64,000 bases of DNA, taken from positions 1,800,001 through 1,864,000 of the forward strand of contig OU612075.1 of assembly GCA_914767715.1 (NCBI GenBank), read 5' to 3'. Both the position numbers and the translations under genes were made by a program. Shown here one piece after another: positions 62,601-64,000 of the stretch. The notes beneath the pieces were generated by a model, which was not told the DNA's origin, searched no databases, and saw nothing but the letters and a program-made list of their open reading frames with translations. Source of the stretch: Membranipora membranacea (lineage: Eukaryota > Bryozoa > Gymnolaemata > Cheilostomatida > Membraniporidae). How positions within the stretch are numbered: the first letter of the stretch is position 1; the number at the start of each line of letters is the position of its first letter.

Positions 62601-63830
62601 TCTAGTGCATAAAAAAAAAAATTCATCTATTGAAAAAATAATATATTTCCTTTTTTTCCTGCAAAACAGAGTAGTAATTGTGTAAGGAAAATACCGAGTC
62701 ATTGCAATGAAAACCAGACACCACTGCGAAAGCAACATTAGACTGAGATCTGATGTTGGGAGAGATACCATTTATACGCAAGGGCAGGCAGAAGAAAACT
62801 TGATCTATCAGTGACCTTCCTCATAGTGCGGCCACACATGACTATGACACAGAGTAAGGATATATCCTTGCGCTGTGACCTGTGCTCTGCGACTTGTTGC
62901 AAATGATATCCATTTTTATCTTCAGCCATTCAATAAGTGACAGGATAATTAGGCAACCTTACACCTAATCAGCCTAATAGTGAAGACAAGGCAAATATCT
63001 CTGTATATGAGTATATAAGGATATGAGGCGTGACAACTACATGCATACTGGCCTCCCAGGGGCATGTGGTGTCATTTAGCAACAAAGGCGAGTAAAGATT
63101 TTGGCGAACTTTTGTAGGATCATGTTTCTTGTTTCTCAGCATATCAACTTTCATGAATGGGATGATAGCAGAGACCATAGATATATTATCTATAGTCTCT
63201 GATGATAGTATGTTTATCTAGTATTTACAACCCTGGGCAAGCCAACCATGCGAGAGGCTGCGCTCGAGTGCTGATCTTTGCCTTGCTTGTCTGAGATCTG
63301 TATGTATAATCCATTAGGCCTAAATAACATTTATTTTCACATCTTTTTGGCCACATTTGAGGATTCAATACAGACGAGATAAGCTTAGCTATAATTCATA
63401 TAAATGATACTACAAGCCTTCTTAAAGTGAAATTTAAATGTGAAGTTGAATTTGATTAATCAGCATTAAAATTGAGAAAATTAATTTCACTTTTAGCTAA
63501 ATATAAGGATAAATTCATCATTATCAATCAAATTGAATTAATTGGATCATCTACTATAAGTAGTTATTATAGAAGATGATCTCATAGTTTCTTCATCTAT
63601 GTATCATCATTTTCAATCCACACAATCAAATTAATTATTTTAAAATTTATTGGACCATCTACAATATTATTTTATACCAGCAAACTTACATTATCAATGA
63701 TCTCTGACCCGATATCCTCGCCTACATTGGCCTGCAGCTTCAGTTTGAACTCTTGTAGAATTAGAGTAAATCTGTTAGGAAACTTCTCGTCAAACTTTCC
63801 AATCGTCTGCTCTCTGTCTTTGGCGTTGCG
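11403..63830 (-). CDS. DOCK9/10/11: DOCK9/10/11-type (DOCK-D, zizimin) guanine-nucleotide exchange factor, 45-exon partial gene
   Basis: Atypical Rho-family exchange factor; DOCK-D members activate Cdc42 (and some Rac), driving filopodia and cytoskeletal change at membranes. The exons, listed separately, join in one consistent frame to 5,583 nt (about 1,860 residues), compared with roughly 2,070 in vertebrate DOCK9. The missing part is the N-terminus with the PH domain, off the right edge. DHR1 (C2-like, lipid binding) spans about residues 305-480 (exons 6-9: [46 protein letters not shown]). A helical repeat region follows. DHR2 runs from about residue 1380 to 1835 (exons 35-45: [38 protein letters not shown]), including the insert [20 protein letters not shown] that carries the nucleotide-sensor valine. 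The ending [15 protein letters not shown]...LNEQ fits DOCK-D and not DOCK-C (6/7/8). Its introns host two opposite-strand genes and many repeats. Confidence 0.96.
11879..11900. mobile_element. 22-bp hairpin insertion CAAGGATTTC, 7-bp duplication
   Basis: The arms CAAGGATTTC and GAAATCCTTG form a perfect hairpin with a 2-nt loop, sitting exactly between two copies of GTTCCAT (11872-11878 and 11901-11907). It has the same architecture as the CAGAGAC hairpins but a different arm sequence. CAAGG also fits the hAT end consensus YARNG. Confidence 0.6.
14088..14116. mobile_element. 29-bp hairpin insertion, CAGAGAC family, copy B
   Basis: The arms CAGAGACTATAGAT and ATCTATAGTCTCTG are perfect over 14 bp with a single-base loop, flanked by GTATAGC at 14081-14087 and 14117-14123. 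This is the same family as 2580-2610 and 63169-63201. Confidence 0.72.
16309..16432 (-). CDS. DOCK9/10/11: DOCK exon 44 (DHR2 nucleotide-sensor insert)
   Basis: Reads [20 protein letters not shown] through [10 protein letters not shown]. It closely matches the DOCK-D segment LQGSVSVQVNAGPLAYARAF, the insert whose valine senses nucleotide and Mg2+ in DHR2 domains. Flanked by TTTACAG acceptor and GTAATT donor; phases 1 and 2 fit its neighbours. Confidence 0.94.
16566..16697. repeat. Imperfect foldback repeat, about 132 bp
   Basis: The arms fold on each other: AGTTTGGTCCATTTGC on the left pairs with GCAAATGGACCAAACT on the right, with inner segments ATTCGGAG/CTCCGAAT and CCACTGGTC/GACCAGTGG. 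Related in sequence to the foldback at about 38257-38390. Confidence 0.7.
17769..17786. repeat. Poly-G homopolymer (18 G)
   Basis: An uninterrupted run of 18 G within a DOCK intron. Similar G or C runs occur at 22453-22465 and 34488-34502. Such runs are prone to replication slippage and assembly error. Confidence 0.9.
19765..19938 (-). CDS. DOCK9/10/11: DOCK exon 43 (DHR2)
   Basis: Reads [20 protein letters not shown], then [14 protein letters not shown] and KKLQLQLQG, matching [13 protein letters not shown]...NPIEVAIDEMSKKV...LQLKLQG. The donor is GTCGGT and the acceptor TTTCTAG. Phase 1 at both ends fits the neighbouring exons. Confidence 0.94.
20225..20438 (-). CDS. DOCK9/10/11: DOCK exon 42 (DHR2 catalytic core)
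   Basis: Reads [20 protein letters not shown], then [20 protein letters not shown] and RKTVLT. This is the highly conserved DHR2 segment KDLD-x-YAYIQVT-x-V-x-PFF...ERKT-x-FE. Donor GTAAGA, acceptor TTGATAG. Confidence 0.96.
20946..20981. mobile_element. Hairpin insertion TAGAGTTATTATATA with 8-9 bp direct repeats
   Basis: The inverted arms TAGAGTTATTATATA and TATATAATAACTCTA are flanked by direct copies of GGTGACAGT (20937-20945 and 20982-20990). It resembles the 7-bp-duplication hairpins elsewhere but has a different arm and a longer duplication, so it may be a separate family. Confidence 0.55.
21903..21943. repeat. Short CCTCCACCGCCA-type minisatellite
   Basis: A run of CCACCTCCACCGCCACCTCC-like trinucleotide-derived repeats inside a DOCK intron. 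It produces an artificial poly-Gly frame on the minus strand that is not a gene. Confidence 0.75.
22244..22387 (-). CDS. DOCK9/10/11: DOCK exon 41 (DHR2)
   Basis: Reads [20 protein letters not shown], then [18 protein letters not shown] and VKILQDSKK. It matches the DOCK-D signature [17 protein letters not shown]...KFG...VKMIQDS. 48 codons, phase 0 at both ends. Confidence 0.96.
22453..22465. repeat. Poly-G homopolymer (13 G)
   Basis: A 13-G run in the DOCK intron just upstream (minus sense) of exon 41. Confidence 0.9.
22903..23016 (-). CDS. DOCK9/10/11: DOCK exon 40 (DHR2)
   Basis: Reads [20 protein letters not shown], then [18 protein letters not shown], matching the conserved DOCK segment LHRAYSKV...RRLLGTYFRVAFFGQ. 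38 codons, phase 0 at both ends, GTATGT donor. Confidence 0.96.
23100..23762. repeat. AT-rich satellite, about 23-bp unit, about 29 copies
   Basis: A tandem array of AATATTGTATC plus AATATTGTATTA half-units (about 23 bp together) fills most of the DOCK intron between exons 39 and 40. Copies vary by single bases and small indels. Each half-unit contains the self-complementary AATATT, so strands could form cruciforms. Open frames through it are artefacts. Confidence 0.92.
24592..24714 (-). CDS. DOCK9/10/11: DOCK exon 39 (DHR2 lobe A)
   Basis: Reads [20 protein letters not shown], then [13 protein letters not shown], matching DOCK-D AERYELI...KLIIPIYEKRRDFE. 41 codons, phase 0 at both ends. The donor GTACTA is weak but is supported by frame and homology. 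Confidence 0.94.
25356..25362 (+). promoter_or_regulatory. TATA-like box of the nested C-type lectin gene
   Basis: TATAAAG lies 53 nt before the lectin ATG. A start site about 30 nt downstream would leave a short 5' UTR. This suggests the nested gene has its own compact promoter inside the DOCK intron. Confidence 0.45.
25415..26461 (+). CDS. Secreted C-type lectin-domain protein (two exons, nested in a DOCK intron)
   Basis: Exon 1 is 25415-25469 ([19 protein letters not shown], a signal peptide ending at a GTAAGA donor). Exon 2 is 26022-26461, after TTTAACAG, in phase 1. Together they encode 164 residues: signal peptide plus one C-type lectin domain, the size of small secreted invertebrate lectins. 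The domain starts [17 protein letters not shown]. It has six cysteines in the long-form pattern, [20 protein letters not shown], the LYIGG core, NENC and GYVCEKNL. The calcium and sugar site is altered: the EPN/QPD position reads EPH, and the WND position reads WLN before IAC. Ca2+-dependent sugar binding may therefore be weak or changed. AATAAA follows the stop by 4 nt. The gene is antisense to DOCK, between exons 38 and 39. Such lectins often act in innate immunity or shell/mucus matrices; which applies here is unknown. Confidence 0.92.
25660..25789 (-). mobile_element. tRNA-derived SINE (or tRNA-like pseudogene)
   Basis: On the minus strand, GGTGGCGTAGTGGTTAGGAT begins a tRNA-like head with an A box (TGGCGTAGTGG, 25775-25785) and a perfect B box (GGTTCGAATCC, 25731-25741). 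The anticodon arm is degenerate and there is a non-tRNA tail, as in SINEs. It lies in the intron of the nested lectin gene. The left boundary is uncertain and no target-site duplication was identified. Confidence 0.75.
26466..26471 (+). terminator. Poly(A) signal of the nested C-type lectin
   Basis: AATAAA begins 4 nt past the lectin stop codon, which implies a very short 3' UTR. Confidence 0.6.
26704..26816 (-). CDS. DOCK9/10/11: DOCK exon 38 (DHR2, variable loop)
   Basis: Reads [20 protein letters not shown], then VIEELQYTE. It occupies the variable DHR2 loop equivalent to the GCTAFRVITPNIDEEA region of DOCK9. Phase 1 start and phase 0 end fit the neighbours; acceptor TTGGCAG, donor GTAAGA. 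Confidence 0.88.
26817..28680. other. DOCK intron 37, part upstream of the nested membrane-protein gene
   Basis: No assignable gene. Short plus-strand frames at 27956-28162 and 28226-28456 show no family features. A second frame at 28470-28564 ends [11 protein letters not shown] then stop. Any of these could be upstream exons or 5' UTR of the gene at 28681, but I cannot join them in frame. Confidence 0.4.
28681..29712 (+). CDS. Single-pass membrane protein with Ser/Thr-rich tail, unknown family, intronless and nested in a DOCK intron
   Basis: A 343-residue uninterrupted frame; the ATG has a good context (GGAATGG) and an in-frame stop lies 48 nt upstream. Residues 1-42 are a short, probably extracellular segment with one N-glycosylation motif (NLT) and no cleavable signal. 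Residues about 43-66 ([20 protein letters not shown]) form one transmembrane helix, followed by cysteines (CVLCTC) that could be palmitoylated. The remaining roughly 270 residues form a low-complexity tail rich in Ser, Thr and Asn, including a Ser-rich block near residues 270-300. I do not recognise the family. It may be a complete small type III protein, a retrogene, or the last exon of a larger receptor if the acceptor-like CACCAG at about 28640 is used. Length and codon regularity make it very likely coding. Confidence 0.75.
   Translation: MDVSYAVDSSDMLRITLNLTTTSAKLGGAGIEFQQVTLVQYLAPLLILLFAIFISITVLLFCVLCTCADKSIVNHDIKSWKSDYLLSRENSAYNKLHPGTRDETLLINRLIPPVDTRVELPIITVNSAPNLNEAENLIDLSDAESSKSDNWASVQVHCQRKRGSNTTAGSNTTADSNQATDMCNFISSSHATDFSPNCADLNTYKQSPLRGSCNGSINRSSSTLRMSQSFHGKGLAATRQKCKLSGSWSYQTLPHSTEGTKVNMSNSNSSVSLPVVGSSSSRSSLTHSGSSSASINSAGSGVCSSSDVWISSLHEDTTSDALTVQTTSTTESASEWLQKLSVV
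29713..31150. other. DOCK intron 37, part downstream of the nested membrane-protein gene
   Basis: No further gene seen. It begins with a short CATATACATATC-type simple repeat (about 29730-29780), probably in the 3' UTR of the nested gene. The first clear plus-strand AATAAA is at about 30395. Confidence 0.45.
31151..31208 (-). CDS. DOCK9/10/11: DOCK exon 37 (DHR2 lobe A)
   Basis: Reads [19 protein letters not shown], matching DOCK-D EAAMCYVHVTALVAEYL. Flanked by TATACAG acceptor and GTAAGT donor; ends in phase 1. Confidence 0.95.
31297..31320. repeat. Short hairpin CAGAGTAAGGATAT / ATCCTTACTC
   Basis: A palindrome nearly identical to the one at 62850-62875 but without its terminal CTG and without a clear flanking duplication. 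It looks like a second family of short dispersed hairpins with a CAGAG end. Confidence 0.55.
31977..32070 (-). CDS. DOCK9/10/11: DOCK exon 36 (DHR2 lobe A)
   Basis: Reads [20 protein letters not shown], then [12 protein letters not shown], matching [24 protein letters not shown] of DOCK-D. Acceptor TTTCAAG after a poly-T run; donor GTATGT. Confidence 0.96.
32446..32567 (-). CDS. DOCK9/10/11: DOCK exon 35 (start of DHR2)
   Basis: Reads [20 protein letters not shown], then [20 protein letters not shown], almost identical to vertebrate [39 protein letters not shown]. This block strongly supports the DOCK-D assignment. Confidence 0.97.
32929..33019. repeat. 13-bp minisatellite TGTCAAGGTTTAC, 7 copies
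   Basis: Seven head-to-tail copies of TGTCAAGGTTTAC, the last with one change (TGTCAAGGATTAC), ending about 60 bp from DOCK exon 34. Each copy contains TCAAGGT, close to an orphan nuclear-receptor half-site. Confidence 0.93.
33078..33191 (-). CDS. DOCK9/10/11: DOCK exon 34
   Basis: Reads [20 protein letters not shown], then [18 protein letters not shown], matching [36 protein letters not shown] of DOCK9. 38 codons, phase 0, GTAAGT donor. Confidence 0.96.
33206..33277. repeat. AAT/ATA trinucleotide microsatellite
   Basis: An (AATAATAAT)-type run in the DOCK intron just upstream (minus sense) of exon 34. Confidence 0.85.
33706..33888 (-). CDS. DOCK9/10/11: DOCK exon 33
   Basis: Reads [20 protein letters not shown], then [20 protein letters not shown] and TNFARVRLQ, matching [36 protein letters not shown] of DOCK9. 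61 codons, phase 0. Confidence 0.96.
34299..34436 (-). CDS. DOCK9/10/11: DOCK exon 32
   Basis: Reads [20 protein letters not shown], then [20 protein letters not shown] and RMFIQK, matching the DOCK-D helical segment PLMKKVFDVYLCFLQKHQSETALKNVF. 46 codons, phase 0. Confidence 0.95.
34488..34502. repeat. Poly-C homopolymer (15 C)
   Basis: A 15-C run in the DOCK intron between exons 31 and 32. Confidence 0.9.
34848..34948 (-). CDS. DOCK9/10/11: DOCK exon 31
   Basis: Reads [20 protein letters not shown], then [13 protein letters not shown], matching LEANIATEVCLTALDTLSLFTLAFK of DOCK9. Phase 1 start, phase 0 end. Confidence 0.95.
35282..35409 (-). CDS. DOCK9/10/11: DOCK exon 30
   Basis: Reads [20 protein letters not shown], then [20 protein letters not shown] Ser-rich, poorly conserved linker as expected in this part of DOCK-D. 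Splice sites TTCTGTAG and GTAAGT; phases join exons 29 and 31. Confidence 0.9.
37012..37074 (-). CDS. DOCK9/10/11: DOCK exon 29
   Basis: Reads [21 protein letters not shown] short linker exon in the variable region; supported by phases (2 and 2), a GTAAGC donor and a TGTTTAG acceptor rather than by strong sequence conservation. Confidence 0.85.
38257..38390. repeat. Imperfect foldback repeat, about 134 bp
   Basis: The left arm TGTAGATCATGTATGATCCA... with GTTTGCCTTCATTTGAAGC pairs with the right arm through GAAATTCAGGCAAATTGG and AGATCTACA. It shares TTTGCxTxxATT and GCTGCTCC-like blocks with the foldback at 16566-16697, so both may be old members of one MITE family. Confidence 0.6.
38469..38556. 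repeat. Hairpin with about 40-bp arms
   Basis: The outer arms AGACAGTT/AACTGTCT and inner arms GAGCTCTAATTTAAGC/GCTTAAATTAGAGCTC and TCTATTCGGAG/CTCCGAATAGA surround a TTGTCCTCT loop. No target-site duplication is visible. Confidence 0.75.
38748..38793. repeat. Hairpin AGGATGATACAA with AT core
   Basis: AGGATGATACAA on the left pairs with TTGTATCATCCT on the right around an ATATTTATTTAATAAATAT core: a near-perfect palindrome of about 46 bp without an obvious flanking duplication. Confidence 0.75.
40001..40054 (-). CDS. DOCK9/10/11: DOCK exon 28
   Basis: Reads [18 protein letters not shown], matching VCLHQFQYMGKRYIAR of DOCK9. Phases 2 and 2, GTGAGA donor. Confidence 0.94.
40288..40354 (-). 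CDS. DOCK9/10/11: DOCK exon 27
   Basis: Reads [20 protein letters not shown] then F, matching ALFTYWNKASTSELMDFFTI of DOCK9. Phases 1 and 2, GTAAGT donor. Confidence 0.94.
41165..41214 (+). repeat. Solo copy of a 50-bp terminal-repeat motif
   Basis: ATAAGTAACTGCCTGACTAT through GGTCTTTGGGTAGTCTTTAA. The same motif occurs at about 57000-57048 and, inverted, at about 56793-56846, where the two copies form an inverted pair. This copy stands alone in a DOCK intron. Confidence 0.75.
41273..41385 (-). CDS. DOCK9/10/11: DOCK exon 26
   Basis: Reads [20 protein letters not shown], then [17 protein letters not shown], matching RCDKLDQSEIKSLLMCFLYILKSM of DOCK9. Phases 2 and 1. Confidence 0.95.
41758..41881 (-). 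CDS. DOCK9/10/11: DOCK exon 25 (Ser-rich linker)
   Basis: Reads [20 protein letters not shown], then [21 protein letters not shown] low-conservation Ser-rich linker corresponding to the SRGSLISTDSGNS-like region of DOCK-D. Phases 1 and 2, GTGGGT donor. Confidence 0.9.
42959..42985 (-). CDS. DOCK9/10/11: DOCK exon 24 (27-nt small exon, probably optional)
   Basis: Adds GANGQAAAK to the Ser-rich linker. 27 nt, phase 1 at both ends, with a GTAAGG donor and TGTTTAG acceptor. Exon 23 can join exon 25 directly in frame, so this is a likely cassette exon. Confidence 0.7.
43149..43280. repeat. About 40-bp tandem repeat, 3 copies
   Basis: Three copies of TTGTGATTGGCCATTCACAG followed by CTCAGTGTGTCATCCTCAAA, the first diverged and the last tapering to GTGATTGACCAAT. 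Each copy carries ATTGGCCA, the reverse of a CCAAT-type box. Confidence 0.88.
43439..43635 (-). CDS. DOCK9/10/11: DOCK exon 23 (Ser-rich linker)
   Basis: Reads [20 protein letters not shown], then [20 protein letters not shown] and [14 protein letters not shown]. It matches the position and partial pattern of DOCK9 (DNSLHKDLLGAISGIASP) in the disordered linker. Phases 2 and 1. Confidence 0.92.
44113..44222 (-). CDS. DOCK9/10/11: DOCK exon 22
   Basis: Reads [20 protein letters not shown], then [16 protein letters not shown], matching HQARIATLYLPLFGLLIENVQRI of DOCK9. Phase 0 start, phase 2 end, GTCAGT donor. Confidence 0.95.
44678..44856 (-). CDS. DOCK9/10/11: DOCK exon 21
   Basis: Reads [20 protein letters not shown], then [20 protein letters not shown] and [15 protein letters not shown], matching [38 protein letters not shown] of DOCK9. 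Phase 1 start, phase 0 end. Confidence 0.96.
46266..46316 (-). CDS. Candidate optional DOCK exon (51 nt) with a GC donor
   Basis: Would add [16 protein letters not shown] with phase 1 at both ends, between exons 19 and 21. The acceptor (GTGCATAG) is acceptable and the donor is GCAAGT, the typical form of rare GC-AG introns. There is no homology support, so this is only a candidate. Confidence 0.35.
46705..46722 (-). CDS. Candidate 18-nt microexon of the DOCK gene
   Basis: Would add AITKKK in the loop between exons 19 and 21. It has a good acceptor (TTTCCTGTAG), a good donor (GTAAGC) and matching phase 1 at both ends. Inclusion or skipping keeps the frame. No homology support. Confidence 0.35.
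47829..47867 (-). CDS. DOCK9/10/11: DOCK exon 20 (39-nt small exon, probably optional)
   Basis: Adds [13 protein letters not shown] between exons 19 and 21; phase 1 at both ends, TTGTATAG acceptor and GTAAAA donor. Exon 19 joins exon 21 directly in frame to give [12 protein letters not shown], which resembles the vertebrate sequence better, so this looks like a cassette. Confidence 0.6.
48685..48790 (-). CDS. DOCK9/10/11: DOCK exon 19
   Basis: Reads [20 protein letters not shown], then [15 protein letters not shown], matching [24 protein letters not shown] of DOCK9. Phase 0 start, phase 1 end, GTGAGT donor. Confidence 0.96.
49350..49406 (-). CDS. DOCK9/10/11: DOCK exon 18
   Basis: Reads [19 protein letters not shown], 19 codons, phase 0. 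A lineage-specific insertion before the conserved EYKFEFIR block. The donor is CGG followed by GTAATT and the acceptor TTTCCAG. Because it is a multiple of three it may be optional. Confidence 0.72.
50044..50079 (-). CDS. DOCK9/10/11: DOCK exon 17 (36-nt small exon)
   Basis: Reads [12 protein letters not shown], 12 codons, phase 0, with GTAACT donor and GTTATAG acceptor. Its sequence is not clearly conserved in vertebrates; supported by splice sites and frame. Confidence 0.72.
50268..50351 (-). CDS. DOCK9/10/11: DOCK exon 16
   Basis: Reads [20 protein letters not shown] then NFGLGDPK, matching the DOCK-D hallmark [29 protein letters not shown]. 28 codons, phase 0. Confidence 0.97.
50830..50988 (-). 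CDS. DOCK9/10/11: DOCK exon 15
   Basis: Reads [20 protein letters not shown], then [20 protein letters not shown] and FIQ, matching RFPASYHHAVETVV...KFRDNPEASKNANHSLAVFIKR of DOCK9. 53 codons, phase 0. Confidence 0.95.
51395..51550 (-). CDS. DOCK9/10/11: DOCK exon 14
   Basis: Reads [20 protein letters not shown], then [20 protein letters not shown] and STKRIK, matching VHEELTKSMTTILKPSADFL...[21 protein letters not shown] of DOCK9. 52 codons, phase 0. Confidence 0.97.
52610..52724 (-). CDS. DOCK9/10/11: DOCK exon 13
   Basis: Reads [20 protein letters not shown], then [18 protein letters not shown], matching VIIHVVAQCHEEGLESHLRSYVKYAYKA of DOCK9. Phase 2 start, phase 0 end. Confidence 0.96.
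53074..53189 (-). CDS. DOCK9/10/11: DOCK exon 12
   Basis: Reads [20 protein letters not shown], then [18 protein letters not shown], matching SLHAMEGHVMIAFLPTILNQLFRVL of DOCK9. Phase 0 start, phase 2 end. Confidence 0.96.
54938..54994 (-). CDS. DOCK9/10/11: DOCK alternative exon 11b (57 nt)
   Basis: Reads [19 protein letters not shown]; 19 codons, phase 0 at both ends, flanked by GTCACTAG and GTAACA. It is a near copy of exon 11a at 55767-55823 (16 of 19 residues identical, about 82% of bases). Because 57 is a multiple of three, either copy, both or neither could be included without changing the frame. The vertebrate sequence appears to have no equivalent of this segment. Confidence 0.85.
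55767..55823 (-). CDS. DOCK9/10/11: DOCK alternative exon 11a (57 nt)
   Basis: Reads [19 protein letters not shown]; 19 codons, phase 0 at both ends, flanked by TTGTTTAAG and GTAACA. It is a tandem duplicate of exon 11b about 800 bp away. Most base differences between the copies are synonymous or conservative (A/V, R/K, N/S), so both seem to be under protein-level selection. Confidence 0.85.
56793..57048. mobile_element. Putative small MITE with about 50-bp terminal inverted repeats
   Basis: The left end reads TATTAAAGACTACCCAAAGAC...GTTATAGTCAGACAGTTACTT. The right end is its reverse complement with a few changes (AGTAACTGCCTGACTATAAC...GGTCTTTGGGTAGTCTC). The interior of about 150 bp has no coding capacity. 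A third copy of the end occurs alone at 41165-41214. No clear target-site duplication was found. Confidence 0.7.
57101..57193 (-). CDS. DOCK9/10/11: DOCK exon 10
   Basis: Reads [20 protein letters not shown], then [11 protein letters not shown], matching [31 protein letters not shown] of DOCK9/11. 31 codons, phase 0. Confidence 0.96.
57507..57678 (-). CDS. DOCK9/10/11: DOCK exon 9 (end of DHR1)
   Basis: Reads [20 protein letters not shown], then [20 protein letters not shown] and QSTIYTN, matching [24 protein letters not shown] of DOCK-D. Phase 2 start, phase 0 end, GTGGGT donor. Confidence 0.95.
58386..58627 (-). CDS. DOCK9/10/11: DOCK exon 8 (DHR1 core)
   Basis: Reads [20 protein letters not shown], then [32 protein letters not shown] and [10 protein letters not shown]. 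This is the C2-like DHR1 core with the family signature NPEFYDEIKIELP...EKHHLL-x-TF-x-HVSC. Phase 0 start, phase 2 end. Confidence 0.97.
58672..58778. repeat. 13-bp minisatellite GTATATATATGTG, about 8 copies
   Basis: About eight copies of GTATATATATGTG, closing with a self-complementary ACCATATACCATATATGGT end, starting 45 bp from the acceptor side of DOCK exon 8. Open frames across it on both strands (repeated [12 protein letters not shown]-type peptides) are artefacts. Confidence 0.92.
59136..59201 (-). CDS. DOCK9/10/11: DOCK exon 7 (DHR1)
   Basis: Reads [20 protein letters not shown] then LK, almost identical to the DOCK-D segment ARNIAICIEFKDSDEEDSQPLK. 22 codons, phase 0. Confidence 0.97.
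59526..59710 (-). CDS. DOCK9/10/11: DOCK exon 6 (start of DHR1)
   Basis: Reads [20 protein letters not shown], then [20 protein letters not shown] and [20 protein letters not shown], matching [19 protein letters not shown] of DOCK9. Phase 1 start, phase 0 end. Confidence 0.96.
60613..60630 (-). CDS. DOCK9/10/11: DOCK exon 5 (18-nt microexon, probably optional)
   Basis: Adds ADAKDR between exons 4 and 6. The acceptor has a fair pyrimidine tract (TTTTTAACCCTTTCGACAG) and the donor is GTAACC; phase 1 at both ends. Exon 4 can join exon 6 directly in frame, so inclusion is optional. Confidence 0.5.
61026..61240 (-). CDS. DOCK9/10/11: DOCK exon 4
   Basis: Reads [20 protein letters not shown], then [20 protein letters not shown] and [15 protein letters not shown], matching IYRQDSNKLSNDDMLKLLADFRKPEKMAKLPVI of DOCK9. 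Phases 2 and 1. Confidence 0.96.
61549..61751 (-). CDS. DOCK9/10/11: DOCK exon 3
   Basis: Reads [20 protein letters not shown], then [20 protein letters not shown] and [13 protein letters not shown], matching [22 protein letters not shown]...AEPYMK...[13 protein letters not shown] of DOCK9. Phase 0 start, phase 2 end. Confidence 0.97.
62204..62419 (-). CDS. DOCK9/10/11: DOCK exon 2
   Basis: Reads [20 protein letters not shown], then [20 protein letters not shown], matching [28 protein letters not shown] of DOCK9. 72 codons, phase 0. Confidence 0.96.
62850..62875. repeat. Short hairpin CAGAGTAAGGATAT / ATCCTTGCGCTG
   Basis: A 26-bp imperfect palindrome sharing CAGAGTAAGGATATATCCTT with 31297-31320. 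It has a CAGAG end like the hairpin insertions with duplications, but no clear flanking duplication. Confidence 0.55.
63169..63201. mobile_element. 33-bp hairpin insertion, CAGAGAC family, copy C
   Basis: The arms CAGAGACCATAGATA and TATCTATAGTCTCTG (one mismatch) are flanked by ATGATAG at 63162-63168 and 63202-63208. This is the third copy of the family in the window, in DOCK intron 1. Confidence 0.72.
63690..63830 (-). CDS. DOCK9/10/11: DOCK exon 1 of the window (N-terminal region after the PH domain)
   Basis: Reads [20 protein letters not shown], then [20 protein letters not shown]. It corresponds to the DOCK9 segment EKFFPDRCLLQVQEFSFRLQG that follows the PH domain. 47 codons, phase 0, GTAAGT donor. 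Upstream exons with the PH domain and start codon are off the right edge. Confidence 0.92.
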
Positions 63831-63832
63831 CT

Positions 63833-64000
63833 ATGAAGTAAAATAATCATTATAATATTGTAACATAATAAACACCAATAGTACAACAGAAATTAGATGT
63901 AGCAAATTGCCTAGGTGGACAAACTTTGCAAAGTTTGTGTTTCTTGTAATGAATTATGCGCATAAAGATTTGCCCCCACTCCAATTCCCCCCCCCGCTTT
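63833..64000 (-). other. Upstream DOCK intron (partial)
   Basis: Intron sequence to the right edge; ends with a 9-C run at 63987-63995. No coding segment visible. Confidence 0.5.

Noticed and set aside
11403-63830. Initial reading of the large gene as DOCK6/7/8 (DOCK-C, Zir)
   Set aside because: General DOCK motifs fit both groups. The C-terminal exon, the nucleotide-sensor insert, [34 protein letters not shown] and [12 protein letters not shown] match DOCK9/10/11 much better.

Overview
The window is metazoan nuclear DNA: AT-rich, with short coding exons separated by GT–AG introns, plus simple repeats, foldback elements and a tRNA-derived SINE. The gene content (a glypican, a DOCK-D exchange factor, a secreted C-type lectin) and the intron-rich layout suggest an invertebrate animal. 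I cannot name a phylum from the sequence.

Layout. Positions 422-623 (minus strand) hold the first coding exon of a glypican; the rest of that gene lies off the left edge. About 10.8 kb of apparently non-coding DNA follows, containing a 555-bp foldback transposon with 9-bp target-site duplications (9920-10474). From 11403 to 63830 (minus strand) runs one very large gene, a DOCK9/10/11-type (DOCK-D, zizimin) guanine-nucleotide exchange factor for Cdc42-type GTPases. I resolve 45 exons in one reading frame plus three optional or alternative candidates. They give about 1,860 residues from just after the missing N-terminal PH region through DHR1 (C2-like), the helical repeat region and DHR2 to the stop codon. 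The start codon and PH domain lie beyond the right edge.

Two plus-strand genes are nested inside DOCK introns. One is a two-exon secreted C-type lectin (25415-26461) with its own TATA-like box and poly(A) signal. The other is an intronless 343-residue single-pass membrane protein of unknown family (28681-29712) with a Ser/Thr-rich cytoplasmic tail.

Most notable observations. (1) Several 22-33 bp near-perfect hairpins with CAGAG/CAAGG termini, like hAT transposon ends, are inserted precisely between 7-bp direct repeats. They look like ultra-short mobile hairpins. (2) Two near-identical 57-nt in-frame exons (54938-54994, 55767-55823) in the DOCK gene look like a tandem exon duplication for alternative splicing. 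(3) The DOCK gene also carries a set of tiny exons, all multiples of three, that can be skipped without changing frame. (4) Glypican and DOCK-D lie next to each other, echoing human GPC5/6-DOCK9, GPC3/4-DOCK11 and GPC1-DOCK10 linkage, which suggests an ancient gene neighbourhood.
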